From contig JBPOFS010000006.1 in assembly GCA_051252515.1 (NCBI GenBank), positions 124,001 to 188,000 of the forward strand: a DNA stretch of 64,000 nucleotides, written 5' to 3'. How positions within the stretch are numbered: position 1 is the first letter of the stretch; each line of letters opens with the position of its first letter. The stretch is from UBA5078 sp051252515 (GTDB lineage: Bacteria; Pseudomonadota; Gammaproteobacteria; Pseudomonadales; Pseudohongiellaceae). Below the pieces are notes generated by a model. The model was not told where the DNA came from and made no database searches. It worked only from the letters and a program-made list of their open reading frames with translations. Shown piece after piece: positions 54,421-63,159 of the stretch. A program made the position numbers and the translations under genes.

Positions 54421-55968
54421 ATGAAATTATCGCTTCAGCTAAAGATGGGTCAGCAACTGACCATGACACCTCAGCTGCAGCAAGCTATTCGTCTTCTACA
54501 ACTCTCCACGCTCGATCTCCAACAAGAAATTTATGAAGCCATTGAATCAAATCCAATGCTTGAGATCGAAGAAGGAGTAGATGAAGCATTTGCGAAGGCT
54601 GATGCCGCTGCCGAAACGAATTCCGAGAGCAGTGCTTCAAGCGATGAGTACAGCGCCGATCGCGTTATCTCAGACAACAGCAATACTGAGACTGATTACA
54701 GCGCTTCCTCTGGGGACGACGACAACCGCTGGGAAGACACCATTCCTGAAAACCTGTCGGTCGACAGCAACTGGGAAGACGTTTACCAAAGCAATTACAC
54801 CACTGGCAGTTCAGGCTCCTCGTCTAACGAAGGCGACAGCATGGACTTTGATTCGCGCAATAGTGCCGAAGAGACCCTGCAAGACCACTTGATGTGGCAA
54901 CTAAACTTGACCCCCATGTCCGATGCCGACCGCTTAATAGGGCTTGCCATCGTCGACGCGATTGATCCCAACGGCATGCTCACCATTAGCGTCGATGCGA
55001 TTCACGCCAGTCTCATTCGCTCTTTAGACATTGACCCAGACGAAGTGGTCGCTGTGTTGCACCGCATCCAGCAGTTTGATCCTGTCGGCGTAGGCTACCG
55101 CGATTTATCTGAGTGCCTTTCTATCCAGCTAGATCAGTTTGAGGACGAGCTCCTTACAGCGGCAGTCAAACACGCGAAGGTGATTGTGAAAAATCATCTG
55201 CCATTACTTGGTAGCCGAGACTACGCACAGCTGATGCGCCTGACCCGATTAAAAGAGCCCGAACTACGCGATGCCATTCTCGTCATTGAGCAACTGAACC
55301 CTCGACCAGGCTCCGACATCTCTCCTCCGTCTACCACTTACATCGTTCCCGATGTATTTGTAAGCAAAGATAATGAAACCGGTCGGTGGCGTGTAGACCT
55401 TAACCCAGAAACGGCTCCCAAGATTCGCGTCAATCCTGAGTATGCCTCTTTGGTTCGCCGCGCAGACAACAGCTCTGACAACAACTATCTGCGCGATAAT
55501 CTACAAGAAGCACGCTGGTTCATTAAAAGTTTACAAAGCCGCAATGAAACACTGATGAAAGTCGCTACCCGTATCGTAGAGCACCAAAAAGGCTTTTTTG
55601 AATACGGTGAAGAAGCTATGAAACCGCTAGTGCTGCATGACATTGCCGAAGCCGTCAGCATGCACGAATCCACCATTTCTCGTGTTACGACACAAAAGTA
55701 CATGCATACGCCCAAGGGAATATTCGAATTAAAGTATTTCTTTTCCAGCCATGTCAGCACTGCAGGTGGCGGCGAATGCTCTTCTACCGCCATTCGTGCG
55801 CTTATTAAGAAGCTCATCTCAACCGAGAACGTGCGCAAACCTCTAAGTGACAGCAAAATCACAAAAATGCTAGAAGACCAGGGCATCAATGTGGCACGCC
55901 GCACTATCGCCAAGTATCGGGAATCTCTTGCAATTCCCCCGTCAAATGAACGCAAGAGACTCGTGTAA
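54421..55968 (+). CDS. rpoN: RNA polymerase sigma-54 factor (RpoN)
   Basis: 515 residues. Region I (1-50, Gln/Leu rich, Q-L-Q-Q-A-I-R-L-L-Q-L-S) that contacts activators, an acidic Ser/Asp-rich region II (about 55-150), core-binding and helix-turn-helix domains, and the RpoN box A-R-R-T-I-A-K-Y-R-E at 492-501. Used by enhancer-dependent promoters. Lies after lptB as usual. Confidence 0.98.
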   Translation: MKLSLQLKMGQQLTMTPQLQQAIRLLQLSTLDLQQEIYEAIESNPMLEIEEGVDEAFAKADAAAETNSESSASSDEYSADRVISDNSNTETDYSASSGDDDNRWEDTIPENLSVDSNWEDVYQSNYTTGSSGSSSNEGDSMDFDSRNSAEETLQDHLMWQLNLTPMSDADRLIGLAIVDAIDPNGMLTISVDAIHASLIRSLDIDPDEVVAVLHRIQQFDPVGVGYRDLSECLSIQLDQFEDELLTAAVKHAKVIVKNHLPLLGSRDYAQLMRLTRLKEPELRDAILVIEQLNPRPGSDISPPSTTYIVPDVFVSKDNETGRWRVDLNPETAPKIRVNPEYASLVRRADNSSDNNYLRDNLQEARWFIKSLQSRNETLMKVATRIVEHQKGFFEYGEEAMKPLVLHDIAEAVSMHESTISRVTTQKYMHTPKGIFELKYFFSSHVSTAGGGECSSTAIRALIKKLISTENVRKPLSDSKITKMLEDQGINVARRTIAKYRESLAIPPSNERKRLV

Positions 55969-56077
55969 TGTCCTCTCGTGTTTCGATAATCACGTTTGTT
56001 TTCGAAAAAGACTCAAAACTCGGCAACAGCAATGCTAAAATTAGCACCGAATTTTCGACTTCTGAGATTTTCCCATA

Positions 56078-56527
56078 ATGCGAATTGATACCATTCTGAC
56101 TCCTGAGCGTTGTTTCTGCGACATGCCAGGCGTTAGTAAGAAACGCTTTCTAACGACAGTTAGCGAGCTCATTGCGACACAAACTCAATCCCTCTCTGCG
56201 GACCATATTTATAGCGCTCTGCTGGCCAGAGAACAGCTAGGGAGCACCGGCATCGGCAATGGCATCGCCATTCCTCATTGCCGAGTAGGCGATTGCGATC
56301 AAATCACAGGCACCCTCGTCACGCTCTCAGAGGGCATTGATTTTGATGCCATCGACTCGCGCTCTGTAGATCTACTGTTTGTCCTGATTGTGCCTGCGGA
56401 AGAAACCGACGAGCACTTGAAGGTCCTAAGCGCACTGGCCAAATTATTCCATCAAGATTCATTCTGCGAGCAGCTTCGACAAGCAAAGACGCCGACAGAG
56501 CTCTACGAGATTGCGACCCAAGCATAG
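56078..56527 (+). CDS. ptsN: Nitrogen-PTS EIIA component PtsN
   Basis: 149 residues, EIIA-Ntr fold. Phosphorylated His67 in A-I-P-H-C-R. Final acceptor of the PtsP-PtsO phosphorelay; controls potassium uptake and other regulators. Normally hpf lies between rpoN and ptsN; here the gap is only 109 bases (55969-56077) with a TGCTAA/TTAGCA inverted repeat (56033-56046). Confidence 0.96.
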   Translation: MRIDTILTPERCFCDMPGVSKKRFLTTVSELIATQTQSLSADHIYSALLAREQLGSTGIGNGIAIPHCRVGDCDQITGTLVTLSEGIDFDAIDSRSVDLLFVLIVPAEETDEHLKVLSALAKLFHQDSFCEQLRQAKTPTELYEIATQA

Positions 56528-56630
56528 AAATCTATTCAGCTGCGGACAAAGCTGATACCGTTATACAGGCGTAAAACAGCTGAAACGTGCTTCAGCTTCC
56601 AACTCTGCATCAACCTTCAGGCGACACATA

Positions 56631-57500
56631 GTGAAACTGCTCATCATCAGCGGCCGCTCCGGCTCAGGTAAGAGTACCGCGCTCAATATGCTTGAGGATC
56701 ACGGTTATTATTGCATTGATAATTTGCCCGCCAGCCTATTGCCGGCCCTCGCACAGCGCGTCAGCGCCCAAAGCACAGACCTGCCTTTAGTCGCAGTCAG
56801 TATTGATGCCCGCAATATCACGGCGGATCTAAAACAAGTCCCGCAGATCATCGAACAACTGAAGCAAATCTCCTTGCGCACAGAGATTATCTTCTTAGAT
56901 GCCAGCAGCCCTACTCTTATCAAACGTTTCAGCGAGAGCCGACGCAAGCACCCGCTAACCACGGCAAAAATCGGCTTAAGACAAGCGATCAATATGGAGA
57001 CTGAACTCCTTGAGCAGATCGCGTTACTGGCCAGTCTTTCAATAGACACCAGTTATATGTCACTGCATCAGCTACGCGATACCATCAAGACACGCGTAGT
57101 TGAGAGGGACGAGAGCGGACTCGCCCTCATGTTTGAATCCTTTGGCTACAAATATGGCGTTCCTATTGATGCAGATGTGGTTTTCGATGTGCGCTGCCTC
57201 CCTAACCCTTACTGGGAGCCTAATTTGCGACCACTAACGGGGCTCGACACCGAGGTGCAGCAATGGCTAGGGTCACAGGCCACGGCAGAGGCAATGTATC
57301 AAGACCTCCACGCCTACTTGACCAAATGGCTACCCAAGTTTGAAGAAAACAACCGCGCGTATATGACCGTCGCGATCGGTTGTACTGGAGGCCAGCATCG
57401 CTCCGTTTATTTAAGCGAGCGCTTGAAAAAAGAGTTCGCCGACAAAATTAAGAATGTGCAAGTCATGCACAGAGAGCTATTACGACGGGATACGGCATAA
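56631..57500 (+). CDS. rapZ: RNase adapter protein RapZ
   Basis: 289 residues. N-terminal P-loop G-R-S-G-S-G-K-S-T (8-16), central region, and C-terminal domain with G-C-T-G-G-Q-H-R-S-V. In enterobacteria it senses glucosamine 6-phosphate and guides RNase E to GlmZ. Between ptsN and ptsO. Confidence 0.97.
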   Translation: MKLLIISGRSGSGKSTALNMLEDHGYYCIDNLPASLLPALAQRVSAQSTDLPLVAVSIDARNITADLKQVPQIIEQLKQISLRTEIIFLDASSPTLIKRFSESRRKHPLTTAKIGLRQAINMETELLEQIALLASLSIDTSYMSLHQLRDTIKTRVVERDESGLALMFESFGYKYGVPIDADVVFDVRCLPNPYWEPNLRPLTGLDTEVQQWLGSQATAEAMYQDLHAYLTKWLPKFEENNRAYMTVAIGCTGGQHRSVYLSERLKKEFADKIKNVQVMHRELLRRDTA

Positions 57501-57506
57501 AGGCAT

Positions 57507-57773
57507 ATGATTAAATCTACACTGACAATCTGCAATAAAGCAGGTCTTCACGCACGTGCTGCTGCCAGAATGGTTTCAGTGAGCTCCGCCTTTGATAGCC
57601 AGATTCAAGTTGGCGAAGATAAGCTTGTCGACGGAAAGAGCATCCTCTCCTTAATGATGCTCGCCGCCAGCAAAGGCACCGTATTGAATATATTAATCGA
57701 AGGCCCAGACGAATCCGCTGCATTAGAGGCCATCACCGCGCTTGTTAATAACCGCTTTGACGAAAGCGAATAA
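57507..57773 (+). CDS. ptsO: HPr-like phosphocarrier NPr (PtsO)
   Basis: 88 residues. Active His15 in K-A-G-L-H-A-R and the regulatory-serine segment G-K-S-I-L-S-L. Passes phosphate from PtsP to PtsN. Starts 6 bases after rapZ. Confidence 0.96.
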   Translation: MIKSTLTICNKAGLHARAAARMVSVSSAFDSQIQVGEDKLVDGKSILSLMMLAASKGTVLNILIEGPDESAALEAITALVNNRFDESE

Positions 57774-57827
57774 GCACTCCGCTATTTCTGAGTCGCCTCC
57801 ACTCAATAGACTGAAACAGGAACACCA

Positions 57828-58340
57828 ATGAAAAAACGCGAAGAGATTGATTGGTCTCTAGAGCCACCAAGTAAGTCGCAGCTTAAACGCGATATGACCA
57901 ATGTCCAGAAACTAGGGGAAGACTTAACCACCCTTAACAAGAAGCAATTGGACAAACTTCCTATTTCAGACTCCTTGCGAGTAGCACTGAATGAGTTTGC
58001 TCGCCTTCCCAGCAGTCATGGTGCCAGACGACGCCAATTACAGTTCATTGGCAAAGTGATGCGCTCCTGCAATCATGAAGAGATTCAAGCTGAGCTGGAC
58101 AAGATGCGCGCGCCTGATCGTGTGCAGGTACGCCGAGCGCAACTCATTGAAGAATGGGGCGAGAAGATACTTAAAGGCTCTGAAGACGATATCAATGCCT
58201 TTATTGAGCGTTGGCCAGTTGCTGAGCGCCAAGCTTTACGCCAATTGGCACGCAACTACAGCAAAGATAAAGATAACGATGAGGCAGCACGTGTGAGTCG
58301 CCGCAAATTACTCAACTACATTAAAGAGTTTATTGAGTAA
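57828..58340 (+). CDS. yjgA: Ribosome-associated protein YjgA / DarP (DUF615)
   Basis: 170 residues, very basic and acidic helical protein with the family start around S-K-S-Q-L-K-R-D-M. Associates with the 50S subunit late in assembly. AGGAACACC precedes the ATG. Convergent with the LysR gene, 3 bases apart. Confidence 0.93.
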   Translation: MKKREEIDWSLEPPSKSQLKRDMTNVQKLGEDLTTLNKKQLDKLPISDSLRVALNEFARLPSSHGARRRQLQFIGKVMRSCNHEEIQAELDKMRAPDRVQVRRAQLIEEWGEKILKGSEDDINAFIERWPVAERQALRQLARNYSKDKDNDEAARVSRRKLLNYIKEFIE

Positions 58341-58343
58341 TCA

Positions 58344-59240
58344 TCATTCATTTGAGCTGAATAAAGTGATGAGCGATTCACGCATCCAACGATGCGCGCT
58401 ATCACTGTCAGATTGACGATGCCAATACAGATGCAAGTCCAGTTGCGGCACGTCAAATGGCAAAGGCAGAATCGCTAGATCATATTTTTCTGCCAAAAAC
58501 CGCGGCAAACACAAAGAAAAATCCGTACTACTGACAATCGCCGCAGCGACTCGGTAATGCTGCACACGCAATTTAATTCTCCGCTCAGAGTCATACTTCA
58601 ATAACGCCAAATCGACCTGCCCTAAGCCCTTACGACGGCTCGACACATGAATATGTTGCAGCTGCAAAAAAGCCTCAAGCGTAAACTCTTTTTTCAATGC
58701 CCCATGCCCATGTCGTAGGCAGCAAACATAATCATCTTGCATAAGAGACTGATGACAAAGTTGCGGGTCTTCGATCACGGGGACATCCACAGCAAAATCC
58801 AGCTCTGCCCGCGAAAGATTACGCGCCAACTCATTTCGTTTTACAAAATAACTTTGCAAAGACACATTAGGCGCCGACTCTTCGAACAAGGGAATTAAAC
58901 GTGGCAACACCAACGCTTCTGCCAGGTCAGTCATACTAAACTGAAAAATACGTTCGCTGAGCAAAGGATTGAAATCTTCACGCTCTAAAATGCTGGATTT
59001 GAGTAGACTTAACGCCTCTGAAACACTCTGCGCAATGCTGTCGGCGACAGGAGTAGGCTGCATCCCTCGCGCCGTACGCACAAATAATTCATCGTTGAAC
59101 AGTTTACGCAGGCGCGCTAAGGCATTACTCACTGCCGGCTGGGTAATAGCTAAAATCTTAGCCGCCTGAGTCAGATTACGCTCTGTATAAATGGTGTCGA
59201 AGACCAAAAACAGATTAAGATCACACTTCTTTATTAACAT
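58344..59240 (-). CDS. LysR-family transcriptional regulator
   Basis: About 298 residues from the ATG at 59240. N-terminal winged helix-turn-helix (L-T-Q-A-A-K-I-L-A-I-T-Q-P-A-V-S-N-A-L) and a LysR substrate domain (about 90-295), closest in feel to the LeuO/NodD-like branch. The longer frame to 59318 adds 26 hydrophobic residues not found in the family. Divergent from the DUF4212/symporter pair, which it probably controls; the inducer is unknown. Confidence 0.88.
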   Translation of the reverse strand: MLIKKCDLNLFLVFDTIYTERNLTQAAKILAITQPAVSNALARLRKLFNDELFVRTARGMQPTPVADSIAQSVSEALSLLKSSILEREDFNPLLSERIFQFSMTDLAEALVLPRLIPLFEESAPNVSLQSYFVKRNELARNLSRAELDFAVDVPVIEDPQLCHQSLMQDDYVCCLRHGHGALKKEFTLEAFLQLQHIHVSSRRKGLGQVDLALLKYDSERRIKLRVQHYRVAAAIVSSTDFSLCLPRFLAEKYDLAILPLPFDVPQLDLHLYWHRQSDSDSAHRWMRESLITLFSSNE

Positions 59241-59430
59241 TGAATAGGTATTCCTTAATCGCGCGCAACACAGTATTAGTGACATGAATAGTACGCAAAC
59301 GCCGTGAATAATCAACACACGAGGGACGAATACCCCCTTCTGCCAGACAAGAAGCCTTTACTGTCATATCCCTTCTTTTTATCGTCCACTCTACGGTGTG
59401 TGTACCTCCCAAATATTTAGTGCTACTATC

Positions 59431-59478
59431 TTGAACATACGCAGCAAAATAATAAAATAAGCATAATAATCAATTATT
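59431..59478 (+). promoter_or_regulatory. Putative promoter and inverted repeat before the symporter pair
   Basis: TTGAAC (59431-59436), 16-base spacer, TAAAAT (59453-59458). Just after it, AATAAT-CA-ATTATT (59465-59478) is an inverted repeat inside a larger imperfect GCAT...ATGC palindrome (59461-59485), a plausible LysR-type binding site. Low-complexity AT sequence, so chance is possible. Confidence 0.4.
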
Positions 59479-59501
59479 TAAATGCATAAAAAGAGGCATT
59501 C

Positions 59502-59819
59502 ATGTCCGATAAAAATGCGCGTTCCTACTGGCAAGCTAATGTCAGGATAGTCGTCACACTCATCAGCATCTGGTTCTTCATCTCCTTCATTTGCGGCATT
59601 TTACTGGTAGATTTTCTCGATCAGTTTCGCATTGGCGGATTCAAGCTTGGCTTTTGGATGGCACAACAGGGATCAATCTACGGATTTCTCATTCTAATCT
59701 ACGTGTACATCTGGCAGATGGACAAGCTCGATGACAAGTACAACGTCGATCAAAACGAATTAGCGGACACGGCCCACCATCAAGATGCGCAAAGCAATTC
59801 CAGCGAGGATCCGCAATGA
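59502..59819 (+). CDS. DUF4212 small subunit of a sodium:solute symporter
   Basis: 105 residues with two membrane helices (about 12-35 and 48-70) and a charged C-terminal tail. The Y-W-x-x-N-x-R-x-x-x-x-L-I-x-I-W-F start is typical. Known to occur just upstream of certain acetate-type symporters; its stop overlaps the partner start by 4 bases (ATGA). AGAGG precedes the ATG. Confidence 0.9.
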   Translation: MSDKNARSYWQANVRIVVTLISIWFFISFICGILLVDFLDQFRIGGFKLGFWMAQQGSIYGFLILIYVYIWQMDKLDDKYNVDQNELADTAHHQDAQSNSSEDPQ

Positions 59820-61492
59820 GCGTTCAACTGTGGACCTATCTGTTTGTGTTCGTGACCTTTGGACTCTACATCGGCATCGCCGTCTGGTCTAAGGCCGGCT
59901 CTACCCATGAGTTCTACATTGCCGGCGGCGGTGTCAGCCCCCTAACCAATGGCATGGCAACTGCAGCAGACTGGATGTCCGCGGCCTCGTTCATCTCAAT
60001 GGCAGGTTTGATTTCGTTTCTTGGGCGTGATGGCACCTATTACTTAATGGGCTGGACTGGCGGCTATGTTTTATTAGCCCTTTTACTGGCTCCTTACTTG
60101 CGTAAATTTGGCCAATTCACCGTTCCAGCCTTCATTGGCGATCGTTACTATTCGCAAAGCGCACGCCTCACTGCCGTATTCTGCGCCATCATTGTCTCCT
60201 TTGTTTATGTCTGTGGTCAGATGCAAGGTGCTGGCATTGTTTTCTCTCGCTTTCTTGAGGTCGACATTACCACTGGCGTTATTATCGGCATGGCAATTGT
60301 TTTCTTTTACGCCGTACTCGGCGGAATGAAAGGCATTACCTACACTCAAGTGGCACAATATTGCGTTCTGATATTCGCCTACATGGTGCCGGCTGTCTTT
60401 ATTTCCATCATGATGACAGGCAATCCAATTCCGCAACTTGGTTTCGGCTCGGAACTGACCCCAGAGTATGGAGGTGGCTACCTCTTAGACCGTCTGGATG
60501 GAGTAAGTGAAACGCTAGGATTTGGGGCCTATACAGAGGGGAAGAAAAGTACGCAAGATGTGTTCTTTATTACCGCAGCACTCATGTTTGGCACCGCTGG
60601 CTTGCCACACGTCATTATTCGATTCTTTACCGTACCCAGTGTCCGTGACGCGCGTCGCTCCGCTGGCTACGCGCTTATTTTCATCGCGATTCTTTATAGC
60701 ACAGCCCCTGCAATTGCGGCCTTTTCCAAAACAAACCTGATCAATACGGTTAACAATGCCGAGTACTCCTCGATGCCATCATGGTTCACGACTTGGGAGC
60801 GAACGAGCCTCATCGTGTTTGATGACAAAAACAATGACGGCCGCATCCAATACGTGGGCGATCCTGAAACGAACGAGCTCACAGTTAACCGCGACATCAT
60901 GGTGCTCGCAAACCCTGAGATTGCCAATCTGCCCAATTGGGTGATAGCTCTCGTAGCCGCCGGCGCACTCGCGGCCGCCCTTTCTACCGCAGCAGGTTTA
61001 TTGCTCGTGATATCCACATCGATATCCCATGACCTCATGAAACGCTGTCTAGCACCTGACATCACCGAGAAGCAGGAGCTGACCTATGCGCGCATAACGA
61101 TTTTCGTCGCGGTATTGATTGCGGGGTATTTTGGGATTAATCCGCCGGGATTTGTCGCAGAGGTCGTAGCCTTTGCGTTCGGATTGGCGGCGGCGTCATT
61201 TTTCCCTGCGATTGTATTGGGGATTTTCTATAGTCGAATGAATCGACAAGGCGCTGTGGCTGGCATGATTTCAGGCTTCACGTTTACGGCCGCGTATATC
61301 ATTTACTTTAAATTCATTAACCCAGAAATGAGCACCGCTGCACACTGGTGGTTTGGCATCTCTCCTGAAGGCATTGGGACCATGGGCACCATTTTAAACT
61401 TAGTAGTTGCCTTGGTGGTTTGCCGACTCAGCGCACCACCTCCAGAAGCGGTGCAACGCATTGTTCGTCACATTCGTCTTCCGGGGGAGTGA
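59816..61492 (+). CDS. Sodium:solute symporter (acetate/ActP-like)
   Basis: 558 residues, about 13 membrane helices, SSS family. The start has the typical F-Y-I-A-G-G-G-V-S-P-x-x-N-G-M-A-T-A-A-D-W-M-S-A-A-S-F-motif region split over the first two helices. Resembles acetate/pyruvate carriers, but substrate cannot be read from sequence. Translationally coupled to DUF4212. Confidence 0.9.
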   Translation: MSVQLWTYLFVFVTFGLYIGIAVWSKAGSTHEFYIAGGGVSPLTNGMATAADWMSAASFISMAGLISFLGRDGTYYLMGWTGGYVLLALLLAPYLRKFGQFTVPAFIGDRYYSQSARLTAVFCAIIVSFVYVCGQMQGAGIVFSRFLEVDITTGVIIGMAIVFFYAVLGGMKGITYTQVAQYCVLIFAYMVPAVFISIMMTGNPIPQLGFGSELTPEYGGGYLLDRLDGVSETLGFGAYTEGKKSTQDVFFITAALMFGTAGLPHVIIRFFTVPSVRDARRSAGYALIFIAILYSTAPAIAAFSKTNLINTVNNAEYSSMPSWFTTWERTSLIVFDDKNNDGRIQYVGDPETNELTVNRDIMVLANPEIANLPNWVIALVAAGALAAALSTAAGLLLVISTSISHDLMKRCLAPDITEKQELTYARITIFVAVLIAGYFGINPPGFVAEVVAFAFGLAAASFFPAIVLGIFYSRMNRQGAVAGMISGFTFTAAYIIYFKFINPEMSTAAHWWFGISPEGIGTMGTILNLVVALVVCRLSAPPPEAVQRIVRHIRLPGE

Positions 61493-61502
61493 GTAGATGC
61501 CA

Positions 61503-62324
61503 CTAGTCATCGCTTTCTGAAAAAGTAGGTGCCTCAACACTCTGAGCGGCCAACGCCTCAACACGCTCTACCATCGCGTCGGCAAGCGCCAGATACGCCT
61601 GTGCCACAGCACCGTCTGGCAAGGCCACCACGATAGGCGTGCCACTATCGGTATGCTCTCGAATAGACAGGTCTAATGGCAAAGAACCAATGACACCCAT
61701 GCCATAGTCTTCCGAGAGCTGCTGCCCGCCACCCGTACCAAAAATAGCTTCTGCATGACCGCAGTTAGAACAGATATGGACGCCCATATTCTCCACGACA
61801 CCCAACAAAGGCACCTTGACCTTGCGGAACATCTCAACGCCCTTACGAGCATCTAACAGGGCGACATCTTGCGGGGTCGTGACTATCACGGCGCCTGTGA
61901 TATTAGCCGATTGCGCTAGGCTCAATTGAATATCACCAGTGCCTGGAGGCATATCCACGATCAGATAGTCCAGATCTGACCATAAGGTATCTTTGAGCAT
62001 TTGATTAAAAGCCCCCACTATCATCGGGGCTCTCCACACCATAGGCGTATTGGGCTCTACCAAATACCCCATAGAGTTGGACTCAATGCCATGAGCAATA
62101 ATAGGTTGCATGAATTTCTTATCGACTATTTTAGGCCGCGTGCCCGCTTTAACGCCCAACATCAATGGCAGGCTAGGGCCGTAGATATCAGCGTCCAACA
62201 GGCCTACTTTGAAGCCTCGTCGCGATAGGGCCAAGGCGAGGTTTACCGCCGTTGTGGATTTCCCCACCCCTCCCTTACCTGATGCAACACATACTATATG
62301 CTTGATATTTTTAAGTTTTTCCAA
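61503..62324 (-). CDS. apbC: Iron-sulfur carrier protein Mrp/ApbC
   Basis: 273 residues. Deviant Walker A G-K-G-G-V-G-K-S-T at 16-24, D-M-P-P-G-T-G-D, and the C-S-N-C cluster motif near 181. Delivers Fe-S clusters to apoproteins. It lacks the N-terminal MIP18 (DUF59) domain of the longer E. coli form, a common short variant. Convergent with the symporter; stops 11 bases apart. Confidence 0.94.
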   Translation of the reverse strand: MEKLKNIKHIVCVASGKGGVGKSTTAVNLALALSRRGFKVGLLDADIYGPSLPLMLGVKAGTRPKIVDKKFMQPIIAHGIESNSMGYLVEPNTPMVWRAPMIVGAFNQMLKDTLWSDLDYLIVDMPPGTGDIQLSLAQSANITGAVIVTTPQDVALLDARKGVEMFRKVKVPLLGVVENMGVHICSNCGHAEAIFGTGGGQQLSEDYGMGVIGSLPLDLSIREHTDSGTPIVVALPDGAVAQAYLALADAMVERVEALAAQSVEAPTFSESDD

Positions 62325-62551
62325 TTTTCACACTCTTTAAACTCGGATGATAACTGCACAGAAATAGTGACTAATAGCATTATCCATCGAAGCGATGATA
62401 AGGAACAAGCAATCAACTGACATGCGCAAGAATAAGCAAACATCTGTGTCTAATAGCAACTGAGCATAGAAAAATTTGGGCGAGTGCGCTAATCTGCATG
62501 GGTTTCTCGCAAGTATTGCCGATTTTTTTACGGCTGAGGATTGAACCCGAT

Positions 62552-63109
62552 ATGTCCAAGGCGTTAATAGCCCTTTTTTTTGCACTTAGCGCATCACATG
62601 CCGCTTACTCTCAAACTCTAGGCACTCCAGCTCCTGGTGTCTCCGACAGCGAAGAGTCTCCTGTAAAATACTCAATTTATTCGAGCGCCTGGGGAACCAG
62701 AAGCAACGCAGGATTACGCTTAGTGGCACAAAACCTAAGCGACCACGAATTAGTCTTGCAGTCCATTCTCTTTCAAGACGAAGAAGATGCTCTTGTTGAT
62801 AACGAGCTTGATCTTGATTTGAGCGTGCCTCCTCATGCATGGGCAGATATCGATCTACCCTATGTCGATTTATTATTTGGCAGCGAATGTATCGGTCGAA
62901 TAATGCAAGAAGACTGGAAGCTAGTCGAAATTTCTAATTACACCCTCAACCCTTCTGTTCGAGGCCTCATCATAGAGGACACCGATTCGTTTCGAATCTA
63001 TCAATGTGTGCGCAACGTTCAAGTCAGTTGGATGGATACCACAACCGGTGACGTCAACAACTACACCGAATGGGTTTTGTACCATTTTGAAAGACAGTTG
63101 GTGAACTAA
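62552..63109 (+). CDS. Secreted protein of unknown family
   Basis: 185 residues from the ATG at 62552 (GAGGATT about 11 bases upstream). Signal peptide likely cut after A-Y-S-Q. The mature part is acidic, beta-rich in appearance, with two Cys (S-E-C-I-G and Y-Q-C-V-R) that could form a disulfide, and a W-rich end (V-S-W-M-D, T-E-W-V-L-Y). I recognise no domain. Monocistronic between mrp (divergent) and a strong terminator. The 227 bases upstream (62325-62551) hold no clear feature. Confidence 0.75.
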   Translation: MSKALIALFFALSASHAAYSQTLGTPAPGVSDSEESPVKYSIYSSAWGTRSNAGLRLVAQNLSDHELVLQSILFQDEEDALVDNELDLDLSVPPHAWADIDLPYVDLLFGSECIGRIMQEDWKLVEISNYTLNPSVRGLIIEDTDSFRIYQCVRNVQVSWMDTTTGDVNNYTEWVLYHFERQLVN

Positions 63110-63120
63110 GTTCTCCGCAT

Positions 63121-63152
63121 AAAAAAAGGGGCCGCAAGCGGCCCCTTTTTTT
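63121..63152. terminator. Strong bidirectional Rho-independent terminator
   Basis: A7-GGGGCCG-CAAG-CGGCCCC-T7: a perfect GC stem flanked by A and T runs, 11 bases past the secreted-protein stop and 7 bases before the pyrophosphatase stop on the other strand. Confidence 0.95.
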
Positions 63153-63159
63153 ATTCCTA

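Noticed and set aside
55969..56077. Possible hpf remnant
   Set aside because: Read in all frames; no HPF-like segment. Treated as absence, not a pseudogene.
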